From Pseudorhodoferax aquiterrae (GTDB taxonomy: Bacteria > Pseudomonadota > Gammaproteobacteria > Burkholderiales > Burkholderiaceae_C), in NCBI RefSeq assembly GCF_014652235.1, contig NZ_BMYK01000005.1, positions 1 through 64,000 on the forward strand: DNA of 64,000 nucleotides. The letters are read 5' to 3'. The position numbers were made by a program, and so were the translations under genes. The notes beneath the pieces were generated by a model. The model saw nothing but the letters and a program-made list of their open reading frames with translations. It had not been told where the DNA came from and did not search any database. Below, piece after piece: positions 9,018-16,702 of this stretch (position 1 is the stretch's first letter; the number at the start of each line of letters is the position of its first letter).

Positions 9018-9564
9018 ACGTCTGCTCTCCGGATGGATGGGGTGGATTAGATGGATGTGCCGTGATGACGCGCGCCGGATTGCCGACCGCGGTGGCGCCG
9101 GCGGGGACATCGGTCAGGACCACGGCCATGGCGCCAACGCGGCAGCCGGCACCAAGCCGCACTCCCCCGATCACTTGCGCGTAAGCACCGAGGTCGACAC
9201 CGTCCTCCAGCACGGGACACGGTCCGTTTTCCGCGCGGTTGCCGAGCGTGACGCCCTGACGCAAAGTGCAGTCAGCACCGATGACCGTGCCGGGGTTGAC
9301 GAAGATGCCACCGAAGTGCCAGATCCGCAGGCCCGGCCCGATGCGCGCTTCCTTGGGCAGGCTGATGCCCGTGGCCGTCTCGACGAGGCGGAACAGGAGC
9401 CAGTACAGGCGCGTCAGCAGGCGCCGCCGAGGGCCCTCGGGAAGTGCGTCCACACGGCGGCCGAACCGGTACACGCGGATGGCCCATAGCGATTGTTCAC
9501 GCAGCCATTTGGTGCCGGCGCCGGCGCATCGGTCCAGATCCGCCTGCCAGTTCGGATCCGTCAT
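8977..9564 (-). CDS. Serine O-acetyltransferase-like hexapeptide acetyltransferase
   Basis: A 195-residue left-handed beta-helix acetyltransferase related to CysE. It has a short helical N-terminus and then hexapeptide turns (IGPGLRIWHFGGIFVNPGTVIGADCTL, GAYAQVIGGVRLGAGCRVGAMAVV). Its length is shorter than the true CysE of cysteine synthesis. In this setting it more likely O-acetylates the polymer or a precursor sugar, using acetyl-CoA in the cytoplasm. That is inference from context. The ATG forms an ATGA overlap with the secreted-protein gene upstream. Confidence 0.8.
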   Translation of the reverse strand: MTDPNWQADLDRCAGAGTKWLREQSLWAIRVYRFGRRVDALPEGPRRRLLTRLYWLLFRLVETATGISLPKEARIGPGLRIWHFGGIFVNPGTVIGADCTLRQGVTLGNRAENGPCPVLEDGVDLGAYAQVIGGVRLGAGCRVGAMAVVLTDVPAGATAVGNPARVITAHPSNPPHPSGEQTFEDRLPGEPLPKG

Positions 9565-11003
9565 TTCTGCCCGCCGGATTGCGCACCTTGGGTGAGCTGC
9601 ACCAGGCTGGCACCGACGGTGGACATCCGGCTGCCGTCCCCGCTGAACGCGGTGACCTCGTGGCGGGCCGAGCCGGTCGGCCATGTGAACACGCGCGATT
9701 CGCCGTTGGCCAGTTCCCCACTGTCGAACACGGGCTGCGCGGAGTCGGCGCCGAAGACGCGCATGCGCAGTCTGCCGCCGCCGGTCGTGCGCGCCGTCAG
9801 CTGGTAGGAGGCTCCAGCCTGGGGCAGTGCCCAGCGAACAGGCTGGAGCATCGAGGCCGAACTGTTTTTTTGTTCGACGCCAGAAAGGCCTGCCTCGAAC
9901 ACCACGGCCTGCTGCCATGTCTGGAAGGTACCGAGTCGGTCGCCCTGCACCTTGATCCAGTCGCCGCGCATGGACAGGAGGTTGAGCCGCTGTTCCATCA
10001 CCATCGGACGCCCATCGCCATCCAGCCAGCCCGAAACCCCGGTGACCTGGCGAAGCGCAGCTCGCATCCGGTTGAGCTCATTGCCGGTGTGGCTGTCCCA
10101 GGCGCCGCCGTGCAGGCTGAACCCGCTTCCGTTCTCGACGTAGATCACGAACGGCGTTCCGACGTTGCGGTCCACGACGTAGGCACCGTAGACCTTCAGA
10201 GTCTCTGCCACCTTGTGCAGGCGGGGGTTGCGGATGCGGCTGGTGTCGTAGTCTGCCGGCAGCATCAGCAGAGCGCCTTCCGGGATCTGGCCGGTATTGG
10301 TGCGCGCGGCGCCCCTGTCGGCCGAGGTGGCGGGGAACACGTAGGTGGGGTCCGCGCTCAAGCCGTTGTGCGCCAGCGACATCGCCAGGGCATGCAGGTA
10401 CATCGGATTGCCGTCGTTGATCTCATGGCTTCGGATGAGACCTCCCATGGTGGGCACTCCCGCTGCGCGCGCGCCTTGGTAGTAGTGTCCCGGCTCGCCC
10501 CAGCCGCGCCCGTCCAGCCGCGTCCAGGCGTACTGCGCGGTGCGCCACTGTCCATCAATCTGCTTGAGCTTGAAGAACGAGTGGATGATGCCGTCTGTCT
10601 CGTCCACGATGTCGGCATGGCCGTCGGAGCCGGTTGCCGGTATGACGTCCGCCGGCCAGCGCGGTATGGTGATCGAAGGATGCACGCGTGCGGCGTCGGG
10701 GTCCCATACCCCGTTGCGGCCGGGCAACGGCAGGATCTCCATGGGCTTGTCCGTCTTGTTCGCCTTGAACGTGCCAGTGGAGTACGCCCCACCTCCAACG
10801 GCGGGCATATAGGTCGATGGGGGAATGACGAAGTCGCCCAGCACCGGGTCGATAGGCCGGGCATTCCAGGGCGACTGCGCGGAGAACGGCCGGGCGTAGC
10901 TGCCCCATTCGGCGGCGGCCGACACGGCAGCGATCCCGGCCGCCGCCAGTGCCACCAACGCGGTGCGCAGGCGGCTACGGTTCGGTGTTTCAAGCATGGA
11001 CAT
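9561..11003 (-). CDS. Secreted protein of unknown function in the eps operon
   Basis: A 480-residue exported protein whose signal peptide runs to about residue 32 (LVALAAAGIAAVSAAAEWG). The mature part begins with RPFSAQSPWNARP and holds a conserved-looking core near residues 105-215: TGSDGHADIVDETDG, WGEPGHYYQGARAAGVPTMGGLIRSHEI and MYLHALAMSL. The C-terminal third looks beta-rich. The core resembles a family of secreted proteins of unknown role in actinobacteria and proteobacteria, and no catalytic class can be assigned. It is coupled to the wzy-like gene by a TGATG overlap, which suggests a job on the polymer in the periplasm, such as trimming or binding. Confidence 0.6.
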   Translation of the reverse strand: MSMLETPNRSRLRTALVALAAAGIAAVSAAAEWGSYARPFSAQSPWNARPIDPVLGDFVIPPSTYMPAVGGGAYSTGTFKANKTDKPMEILPLPGRNGVWDPDAARVHPSITIPRWPADVIPATGSDGHADIVDETDGIIHSFFKLKQIDGQWRTAQYAWTRLDGRGWGEPGHYYQGARAAGVPTMGGLIRSHEINDGNPMYLHALAMSLAHNGLSADPTYVFPATSADRGAARTNTGQIPEGALLMLPADYDTSRIRNPRLHKVAETLKVYGAYVVDRNVGTPFVIYVENGSGFSLHGGAWDSHTGNELNRMRAALRQVTGVSGWLDGDGRPMVMEQRLNLLSMRGDWIKVQGDRLGTFQTWQQAVVFEAGLSGVEQKNSSASMLQPVRWALPQAGASYQLTARTTGGGRLRMRVFGADSAQPVFDSGELANGESRVFTWPTGSARHEVTAFSGDGSRMSTVGASLVQLTQGAQSGGQK

Positions 11004-12493
11004 CAGAACTTTCTTCTCTGCGCGGTGGGGTTAAAGCCGGCTCCTGGTTCTGCAGCGTGCGTGGGCTTCAAAGGCTCCTTGGCACGCACCGCGTATGCGC
11101 ATACTGCACCCGCAGCCAGCCAGAAGTACCAGTTGTAGATAAGGTAGGACAGCATGTTGTCCGACATCGACGTCAGCAGGTAAGCGCCCAGCGCCGCCGT
11201 ACCGATCAGGTACAGCAAGCGGTCCACCCGATAGAGAGGGCGCATGGCGGTCCAGCACTTCCAGAACAGCCACAGGTAGCAAGATACGCCGACGACCCCG
11301 ATGTCGAAGAACAGTTGCACGAGAACGCTGTGCGCGCCCCAGTTGCGACCACCGGCCATCGAAAAGAACACGGGAGAGAAGTAGTTGAAGGCACCTGCAC
11401 CGTAGCCCATGAAGTAGCGGCCAGGATCCATCCAGCGCAGGCCGTCCGACCAGATCAGTTGGCGCCAGGCGAACGAATTGAGCCGGGCGTACTGCACCAC
11501 TTCGTTACCCTGTCCCAAATCGAGCAGACGGTCCCGGAACTCCGGGATCAGCAAGGCGAGCAGCGGTGCGAATGCCAGATAGACAAGGTAGCGCCGCTTG
11601 AAGAACAGGCCATACAGCAGGAACGGCAGCGTCGCGGTGATCCAGGCACTGCGTGTCTTGGTGGCCAGCAACAGGCCGAACAGGACGATCAGGTAGCCGA
11701 CGGAGCCGATCGTTTGCCACGAAATCGCCAGCGCTTCGGTGCGCTTCCAGAGGTAGAACACGATAGCGATGACGAGCACCAGGTAGAACGCAAGGATGTT
11801 GGGGTGGGGGAACGGTCCGCTGTAGCGTCCGGGTTCGTAGGCATCTCCGCGTGCGATGGCCAGGACCGTCAGCAGGGCGACGGGCACCGACGACAACACG
11901 ATCAGCCGCAGGACGTCCACTAGACTGCGCTCGTCGTCGACGAGTTGAAACGCCACGATGAACATGGCGAATGTCGATGCCTGTGCCATGGCCAGGCGCA
12001 CCTGTTGAACAGGATCCGGTGCGTAGGTGACCGCCAAGAACTGGATGAGCATGAATGGCCCCCATATCCAGTACGCAACCGATGGGACGCGCTTGGGGTT
12101 GCGCATCAGCAGGATGATCGTCAGGGCGATGACCGAGAGGTTGACAAATGCCCCCAAGCCTCCAAGCGGTCCGAGCCTGGTTTCCTCGAACAGGCTATTC
12201 GTTCCCCCGCGCAGAACAATGATCGCCAACAGCAGTGCCTTGGGACTGATCGCCAATGTGAAACCCAGCACGATCAGCAAAGGCAGCGCCGCCAGAATCA
12301 CCGGCTTGGAGCTGGCCAGGTCACCGATGACCGTGACCAGGATGCCGGTGCCGACGCACAACGCAGCCAGCGCCAGCAACGCACCGAGCTGGCCGGTCCA
12401 TTGCTGCGCATCCGTAGATCGAAAGTGCATCAACGAATCAGTCCAGCCAACCGGGTGCTTGGATGCGTCAGGCAAATGTCCGAAGGACGGCAT
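11003..12493 (-). CDS. O-antigen polymerase/ligase (Wzy_C family)
   Basis: A 496-residue protein with about 12 membrane helices and the large periplasmic loop of the Wzy_C/RfaL family. The loop contains TKTRSAWI, the conserved SDGLRWMDPGRYFMGYGAGAF and an essential-type His in NWGAHSVLVQLFFDIG. It should polymerise repeat units on the periplasmic face of the inner membrane. Placed between epsG and the sugar-modifying genes, it is the obvious polymerase of this locus. An alternative ATG at 12430 (MHFRST) is possible. Confidence 0.83.
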   Translation of the reverse strand: MPSFGHLPDASKHPVGWTDSLMHFRSTDAQQWTGQLGALLALAALCVGTGILVTVIGDLASSKPVILAALPLLIVLGFTLAISPKALLLAIIVLRGGTNSLFEETRLGPLGGLGAFVNLSVIALTIILLMRNPKRVPSVAYWIWGPFMLIQFLAVTYAPDPVQQVRLAMAQASTFAMFIVAFQLVDDERSLVDVLRLIVLSSVPVALLTVLAIARGDAYEPGRYSGPFPHPNILAFYLVLVIAIVFYLWKRTEALAISWQTIGSVGYLIVLFGLLLATKTRSAWITATLPFLLYGLFFKRRYLVYLAFAPLLALLIPEFRDRLLDLGQGNEVVQYARLNSFAWRQLIWSDGLRWMDPGRYFMGYGAGAFNYFSPVFFSMAGGRNWGAHSVLVQLFFDIGVVGVSCYLWLFWKCWTAMRPLYRVDRLLYLIGTAALGAYLLTSMSDNMLSYLIYNWYFWLAAGAVCAYAVRAKEPLKPTHAAEPGAGFNPTAQRRKF

Positions 12494-12517
12494 TGGGCGA
12501 CTTGGATCCCTGGCAGG

Positions 12518-13387
12518 TCAAAATTCGTTGACGACGGCGCCAATCAACTCGGTCGCGCCCCCTGCGACGATGCTTGAAAGATCCTGCAGATCATTCATGC
12601 GGGAAGCGCTCTTGCGAGCAACCGCCAGCGCGGCGCCGCAGCGCATCGCCACGATGCTGGCATCCGCTCCTCGGCTGAAGGCAGACGTGTCTAGAACGAT
12701 GTGGTCGAACTTGCGGCCGAGTTCCTTGAGCAGCAGGCCGAAGGCGGGGCGTTCCAGCAGTTCGACAGGGTTGGGCGGAATCGCGCCCAGGGGCAGGATC
12801 AGCAGGCCCGGCACGCCATGCACCGCCTGGATGACGCGTTCTTCCTTGCGGCCCAGGAGAATCGACGACAAGCCAGACTGGTTCGGGATGTCGAAGATGG
12901 TGTGCTGCCGCGGTGAACGCATGTCGGCGTCGATCAACAACGTCTTTCCCTCGAGTTGCGCGAGGGTCACTGCGAGGTTTGCGGCGAAGTAACTCTTGCC
13001 GTCCATCGAGTCAGGGCTGATCACGGCCAGCGGCCGGCGCGGCATACCTTCACGGTAGAGGCGCGACAGTAATTGGCTGCGGATGGCACGGAACGACTCG
13101 GACTCACGCGAGAACGGTTGGAAAAGCGTGACCAGTTCCGCGCTCCGGTTGCCACGCTCGTTAGGGCTGTAGGGGTAGTGGAACTGCTGGGACAGGGCTT
13201 CCAGCACGTCGTCGGGACTCGCAAAGCCCAGCGCGATGGCGGCTTCGCCGAAGCGAATGCCGTGGTCGCGCTGGTGCCGCAGCACACGCTCGACCTGGTC
13301 GGCGCTCAGGTTGCGGGCCTCGGCGATGATGGCGCCGATGGAACGATCGCGGAGCATGTTGCCGGGGGTATCGGAGAGGTCGGACAT
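12518..13387 (-). CDS. epsG: EpsG: BY-kinase-like ATPase for chain-length control
   Basis: A 289-residue cytoplasmic ATPase matching the EpsG type of CapB/Wzc-C kinases. Residues 1-75 form a small MshEN/GspE-N-like domain (LSADQVERVLRHQR, SPDDVLEALSQQFHYPY). The kinase domain has a modified Walker A (SPDSMDGKSYFAANLA), Walker A' (LLIDADMRSPRQ) and Walker B (HIVLDTSAF). There is no C-terminal tyrosine cluster, so autophosphorylation of a Tyr tail is doubtful. The ATG gives a TGATG overlap with epsF, and a GTG one codon earlier is possible. It is the partner of EpsF and probably a target of EpsP. Confidence 0.87.
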   Translation of the reverse strand: MSDLSDTPGNMLRDRSIGAIIAEARNLSADQVERVLRHQRDHGIRFGEAAIALGFASPDDVLEALSQQFHYPYSPNERGNRSAELVTLFQPFSRESESFRAIRSQLLSRLYREGMPRRPLAVISPDSMDGKSYFAANLAVTLAQLEGKTLLIDADMRSPRQHTIFDIPNQSGLSSILLGRKEERVIQAVHGVPGLLILPLGAIPPNPVELLERPAFGLLLKELGRKFDHIVLDTSAFSRGADASIVAMRCGAALAVARKSASRMNDLQDLSSIVAGGATELIGAVVNEF

Positions 13388-14823
13388 CACATTGCCTTTT
13401 TGCTGCGGCTCACCGCCAGGCCGCCCAGCAGCCGCTGCTCCACCGCGAGTAGGCGGTGCTTGCGGCCGGACCGCCGCGAATCCGGCGCGGGGAGCACGCC
13501 GAGGATAGGAATCTGCATCGCGGCGACAACATCGTCAAAATCGCGCACGCGCCTGTCGCGCAGTTCCAGCAGTAGAGCCATGCCGGTACCCAGCAGCATG
13601 CCGACGACGAGCGCCAGTGCCGCGTTGATCTGGATGTTGGGCGATACCGGGTTCAATGGCTCGGTCGCTTCGCCCAGGATGCTCACGTTGTTCAGCGTAC
13701 TCTGACTTTCGAGATTCGACTGCGTGAGGCGCATGGAGATGTTGTCGAAGGCGCGCTGCTTGCCATCGACCTCCCGGAGCAGCACCGCGGCGTCGTCGCG
13801 CACGGCCTTCATGCGCAATACCTTGGCGCGCTGCTCTTCAAGCGATGCACGAATCTGCGCTTCGCGCTGGCGGTTGATGGCGTTGGTAACCGCGGCACCG
13901 CCGCTGACGCGACGCATCTCGGTGTCTAGCCGGGTCCGCAGTTCGGCGGCAGCGGCCTTCGCTTCGATGACCTGCGGATGGCTGTCGCCAAAGCGGATAC
14001 TGAGCTCCCGCAACCGAGCTTCCGAGCGGCCAAGTTCGGCCCTCAGCTGCGTAATCAGCGAGTTGTTCAGCACTTCTTGCGTGCGGTCGGAAGCTGCGCC
14101 GTCGGCCTGGGCCTGCCGGCTGCCCGACTCGACAAGCATGGCCTGCACGGCGACGAGCTGCGAAGAAAGTTCGTTCAGGCGCTGGTTCTCGACATCGAAC
14201 CGTTCGTCGGTGCCGATCAGGCCATTGGCACGTTGGAAGGCCGAAAGCCGTGACTGCGCGGCCTCAAGCTCCTGGCGTGCGGCCTTGACCTGCTCATCGA
14301 AGTAGCTGGCGTAGCGCCGCGCGGGATCCACCCGCAGTTCCAGCGCTGTGGCCATGTAGGCCCGTGTAAACGCGTTGGTCACTGCTGTGGCGTACTGCGG
14401 GTCTCCGGCGCGGAAGGAAACTTGCAGGACGTTGCTTTCCTTGGATGGCGTCACAGTCATGTTGGCGCGCAGTCCGTCGGCGAGCCATTGCTCGACGGTC
14501 CCCTTGCCCTCGGTCGCTACGAGCCACCGGTCGCGCACATTGGGCCGGTCCACCAGCTTCAGATCATTCACCACGCGCAAGGCGACCCGCGAACTGCGCA
14601 AGACGTCGATCTGCGTGTTGATGAACGAGGGAGACGATAGGCCCGGATAGGTCACCGCCGAAATCGGGTCCGGCTTGACGTCGATCATCAGAAACGCCGA
14701 TGCCTGGAACTTCTCGGGCAGCATCAAGCTGACGATCACGGCCGACGCGGTGGTCAGGACCGTGGCCGCCATCACCAGCCACCACCGGGCCCTCACCATC
14801 GCAATTAACTTACCAAATGTCAC
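13387..14823 (-). CDS. epsF: EpsF: Wzz-type polysaccharide co-polymerase
   Basis: A 478-residue inner-membrane protein with membrane helices at both ends (about residues 15-35 and 410-432), and a long periplasmic coiled-coil middle (residues 170-370) rich in E/Q/R/A. This is the Wzz/GumC layout that sets chain length. The second helix is preceded by the Pro-rich EPLNPVSPNIQIN. The start is GTG with AGAAGG upstream. It is the first gene of the minus-strand group after the plus-strand small gene and overlaps epsG by TGATG, which fits a Wzz/BY-kinase pair. Confidence 0.9.
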   Translation of the reverse strand: MTFGKLIAMVRARWWLVMAATVLTTASAVIVSLMLPEKFQASAFLMIDVKPDPISAVTYPGLSSPSFINTQIDVLRSSRVALRVVNDLKLVDRPNVRDRWLVATEGKGTVEQWLADGLRANMTVTPSKESNVLQVSFRAGDPQYATAVTNAFTRAYMATALELRVDPARRYASYFDEQVKAARQELEAAQSRLSAFQRANGLIGTDERFDVENQRLNELSSQLVAVQAMLVESGSRQAQADGAASDRTQEVLNNSLITQLRAELGRSEARLRELSIRFGDSHPQVIEAKAAAAELRTRLDTEMRRVSGGAAVTNAINRQREAQIRASLEEQRAKVLRMKAVRDDAAVLLREVDGKQRAFDNISMRLTQSNLESQSTLNNVSILGEATEPLNPVSPNIQINAALALVVGMLLGTGMALLLELRDRRVRDFDDVVAAMQIPILGVLPAPDSRRSGRKHRLLAVEQRLLGGLAVSRSKKAM

Positions 14824-15118
14824 TGACCTTCTCCCAATAGTGGTGTGCTGCCATCAGCCCATCACGTAAGTTTGCTTCCGCACCGCCACATCAAGGGGCG
14901 CCAAGACCTTCATCATCGCACGCATCTTTCCGACGGCACCGCCCACGCAACCTCAACAGATGCGCTGTGTTCGCGGGAGGCGCACTCACTTACCGCCTTC
15001 CAAGCATGCACCAGGAATGTGTGTTTTCAGAGTAGTCCGTTCAGGCTATTGCTGCGCTGCACAATAATACTTAAGCTTGCACAAAGTGTCCGGTAACCAC
15101 CACAGTGAGGCGGCATCA
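14824..15118. promoter_or_regulatory. Divergent intergenic region between epsF and the small exported gene
   Basis: A non-coding stretch of 295 bp that must hold promoters for epsF (minus) and the small plus-strand gene. Two GG-N10-GC arrangements are present: CGGCACCGCCCACGCA at 14934-14949 (plus) and TGGCGGTGCGGAAGCA at 14873-14888 (minus, about 50 bp before epsF). Both are only partial sigma-54 matches, and such spacing is easily met by chance in GC-rich DNA. No clear -10/-35 pair is seen. Confidence 0.4.
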
Positions 15119-15433
15119 ATGCGCAAATTTCAGTCTGTCTTTTTGGCCCTGATGTTGAGCGTTGGCGGCGGTCTTCATGGCAATGCGCAAACCTCTTCAC
15201 CTGCCCCCGTGCACAGCACTGTGATGTGGCTGGAGGAATGGATGTCGTTGCCCAAGGCCCAGACCAAAGAGGTGACTGGTAGCACTATGTCGCACAGAGC
15301 GGGACGTTCTTCCGAAGTGGCGGCGCTGCAGCCCACCCCGCTCGATGGATTGATCAACCGTCCCACCATGCTGCTGGCCGGATTGATGGTGATGGGGGTC
15401 ATCATGAAACGCCGCTTCGGTCGCCGCCACTAG
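15119..15433 (+). CDS. Small exported protein with C-terminal membrane anchor and basic tail
   Basis: A 104-residue protein with three parts: a signal peptide (residues 1-25, KFQSVFLALMLSVGGG to NAQT), a polar middle and a C-terminal hydrophobic helix (MLLAGLMVMGVIM) closed by KRRFGRRH. This layout is the one shared by sortase/exosortase-processed surface proteins, but the classical PEP motif is absent; the residues before the helix are TPLDGLINRPT. It is the only plus-strand gene inside the eps locus, convergent with epsL and divergent from epsF. The ATG is preceded by a GAGG-like site. Its function is not known. Confidence 0.6.
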   Translation: MRKFQSVFLALMLSVGGGLHGNAQTSSPAPVHSTVMWLEEWMSLPKAQTKEVTGSTMSHRAGRSSEVAALQPTPLDGLINRPTMLLAGLMVMGVIMKRRFGRRH

Positions 15434-15445
15434 CTGATAGCGGAA

Positions 15446-16702
15446 TCAGAACTCCATATTCGCGCCAATGCCGATCGAGGTGTTTTTGTAGTCTATGCCC
15501 GCGCGCGTGGATTCGCGCCGGGTCTGGCGTATGGCAGACCGGAGGGACAGGAAAGAGCGAGGCCGCCATTCGACCCCTACCGCTAGTTCATGCTCGGTGT
15601 CGTGGCGGTCGATGGCTGTCGAGGGATCTGGAGGGCCTTCGTAGCCTCTTTCCGTCTTCGCGAATCTTGCGTTCATGCGAGTCTTGTCGGAGATCTGCCA
15701 AGTAGGCTCGACGAAGACCCGATCTGATTTGAAGTAGGTGCTATATGAGGATTGGAAGGCTTCGAGGTCACGTATCCAACCGGAAGCCAGGGTGACCCGC
15801 GGTGTGGCGGACCAGTTGAACCGGACCATGCCCCGCATTCCGTCGAAATTGCGGACAGGGTCGAGCGGATGGTTGCGGTCCCGTTGCGCAATGCGCAGCC
15901 CGAGAGAGGTCTTGGCGGTCATGCGCCACAGAGTGTCCAACTCCACCTCTTTCTGATCGAACCGTCGGCTGGCTTCTACGATGTCGCTGAGGGAATCCGT
16001 GTACGAACCGCTGGCCGTGCGGAACGTCAGGGTGGCCAAACTGCCGGAAGGAAGGACATAGCGCAGACCAAGATCGCCGGTGGTCTGGCGTGAAGCGCTT
16101 TCGATCACCAGAGGGATGGTGTTGCGCTGCGAATAGCGGGCCAGCGCTCCCACAACGTGCCAGCGAGCGCCCAGCTCGTATATGCCATCCAGGCGCTGGC
16201 TGGTGTCTAGGCGGTCGTTGCGCTGGTCGATGCGGTTCACATTGCTCGTGTCCCCGGCGTTGTTTGGAAGCTTGCGGCGCTGCGTGCTCACGTTTCCATG
16301 GAAGCGTGGCGTGATCGCCCAGCCCCAATTCGCCCGATAGTTGAAGGTGCCGAAGTTCAGGTAACTGAAGTTTTGGTACCGATAGTCGATGTAGGCGGCC
16401 TCAATGTGAACGTTTTGCAAGCCGTAGGTCTTCTCGAATCGGGCGCCAAGGGTGGCGATATTGACTGTGTCTGCATAGGACCGCCCGCCAAGGCGCGATG
16501 AACTGCTGCCCGCGGGCAGGCGCAAGAGGTTGCTTTCGTGACGAATGGTTTCATCAACGAACCACTCAAGGCCAGAGCCTTCGTCCGCGCGGCTTGAGGC
16601 GCTGGTGGCAATGAATACCGCCAGCAGCAGCGGGTTCCATCCGTCGACGCGCTTCCGGTGCGGCGCCACTTTCGCTTGCTTTTCAGTACGCTTGGCTGTC
16701 AC
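15446..16702 (-). CDS. epsL: EpsL: outer-membrane beta-barrel of the eps locus
   Basis: A 418-residue protein with a cleavable signal (about residues 20-40) followed by alternating aromatic/polar strands typical of a porin-like barrel, ending in a terminal Phe (GIGANMEF). It matches the EpsL family found only in exopolysaccharide loci with EpsA/EpsB. The presumed role is at the outer membrane in polymer export or surface retention. The start is GTG, overlapping the 3' end of epsB by 20 bp. No in-frame ATG exists before the signal peptide. Confidence 0.83.
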   Translation of the reverse strand: MTAKRTEKQAKVAPHRKRVDGWNPLLLAVFIATSASSRADEGSGLEWFVDETIRHESNLLRLPAGSSSSRLGGRSYADTVNIATLGARFEKTYGLQNVHIEAAYIDYRYQNFSYLNFGTFNYRANWGWAITPRFHGNVSTQRRKLPNNAGDTSNVNRIDQRNDRLDTSQRLDGIYELGARWHVVGALARYSQRNTIPLVIESASRQTTGDLGLRYVLPSGSLATLTFRTASGSYTDSLSDIVEASRRFDQKEVELDTLWRMTAKTSLGLRIAQRDRNHPLDPVRNFDGMRGMVRFNWSATPRVTLASGWIRDLEAFQSSYSTYFKSDRVFVEPTWQISDKTRMNARFAKTERGYEGPPDPSTAIDRHDTEHELAVGVEWRPRSFLSLRSAIRQTRRESTRAGIDYKNTSIGIGANMEF

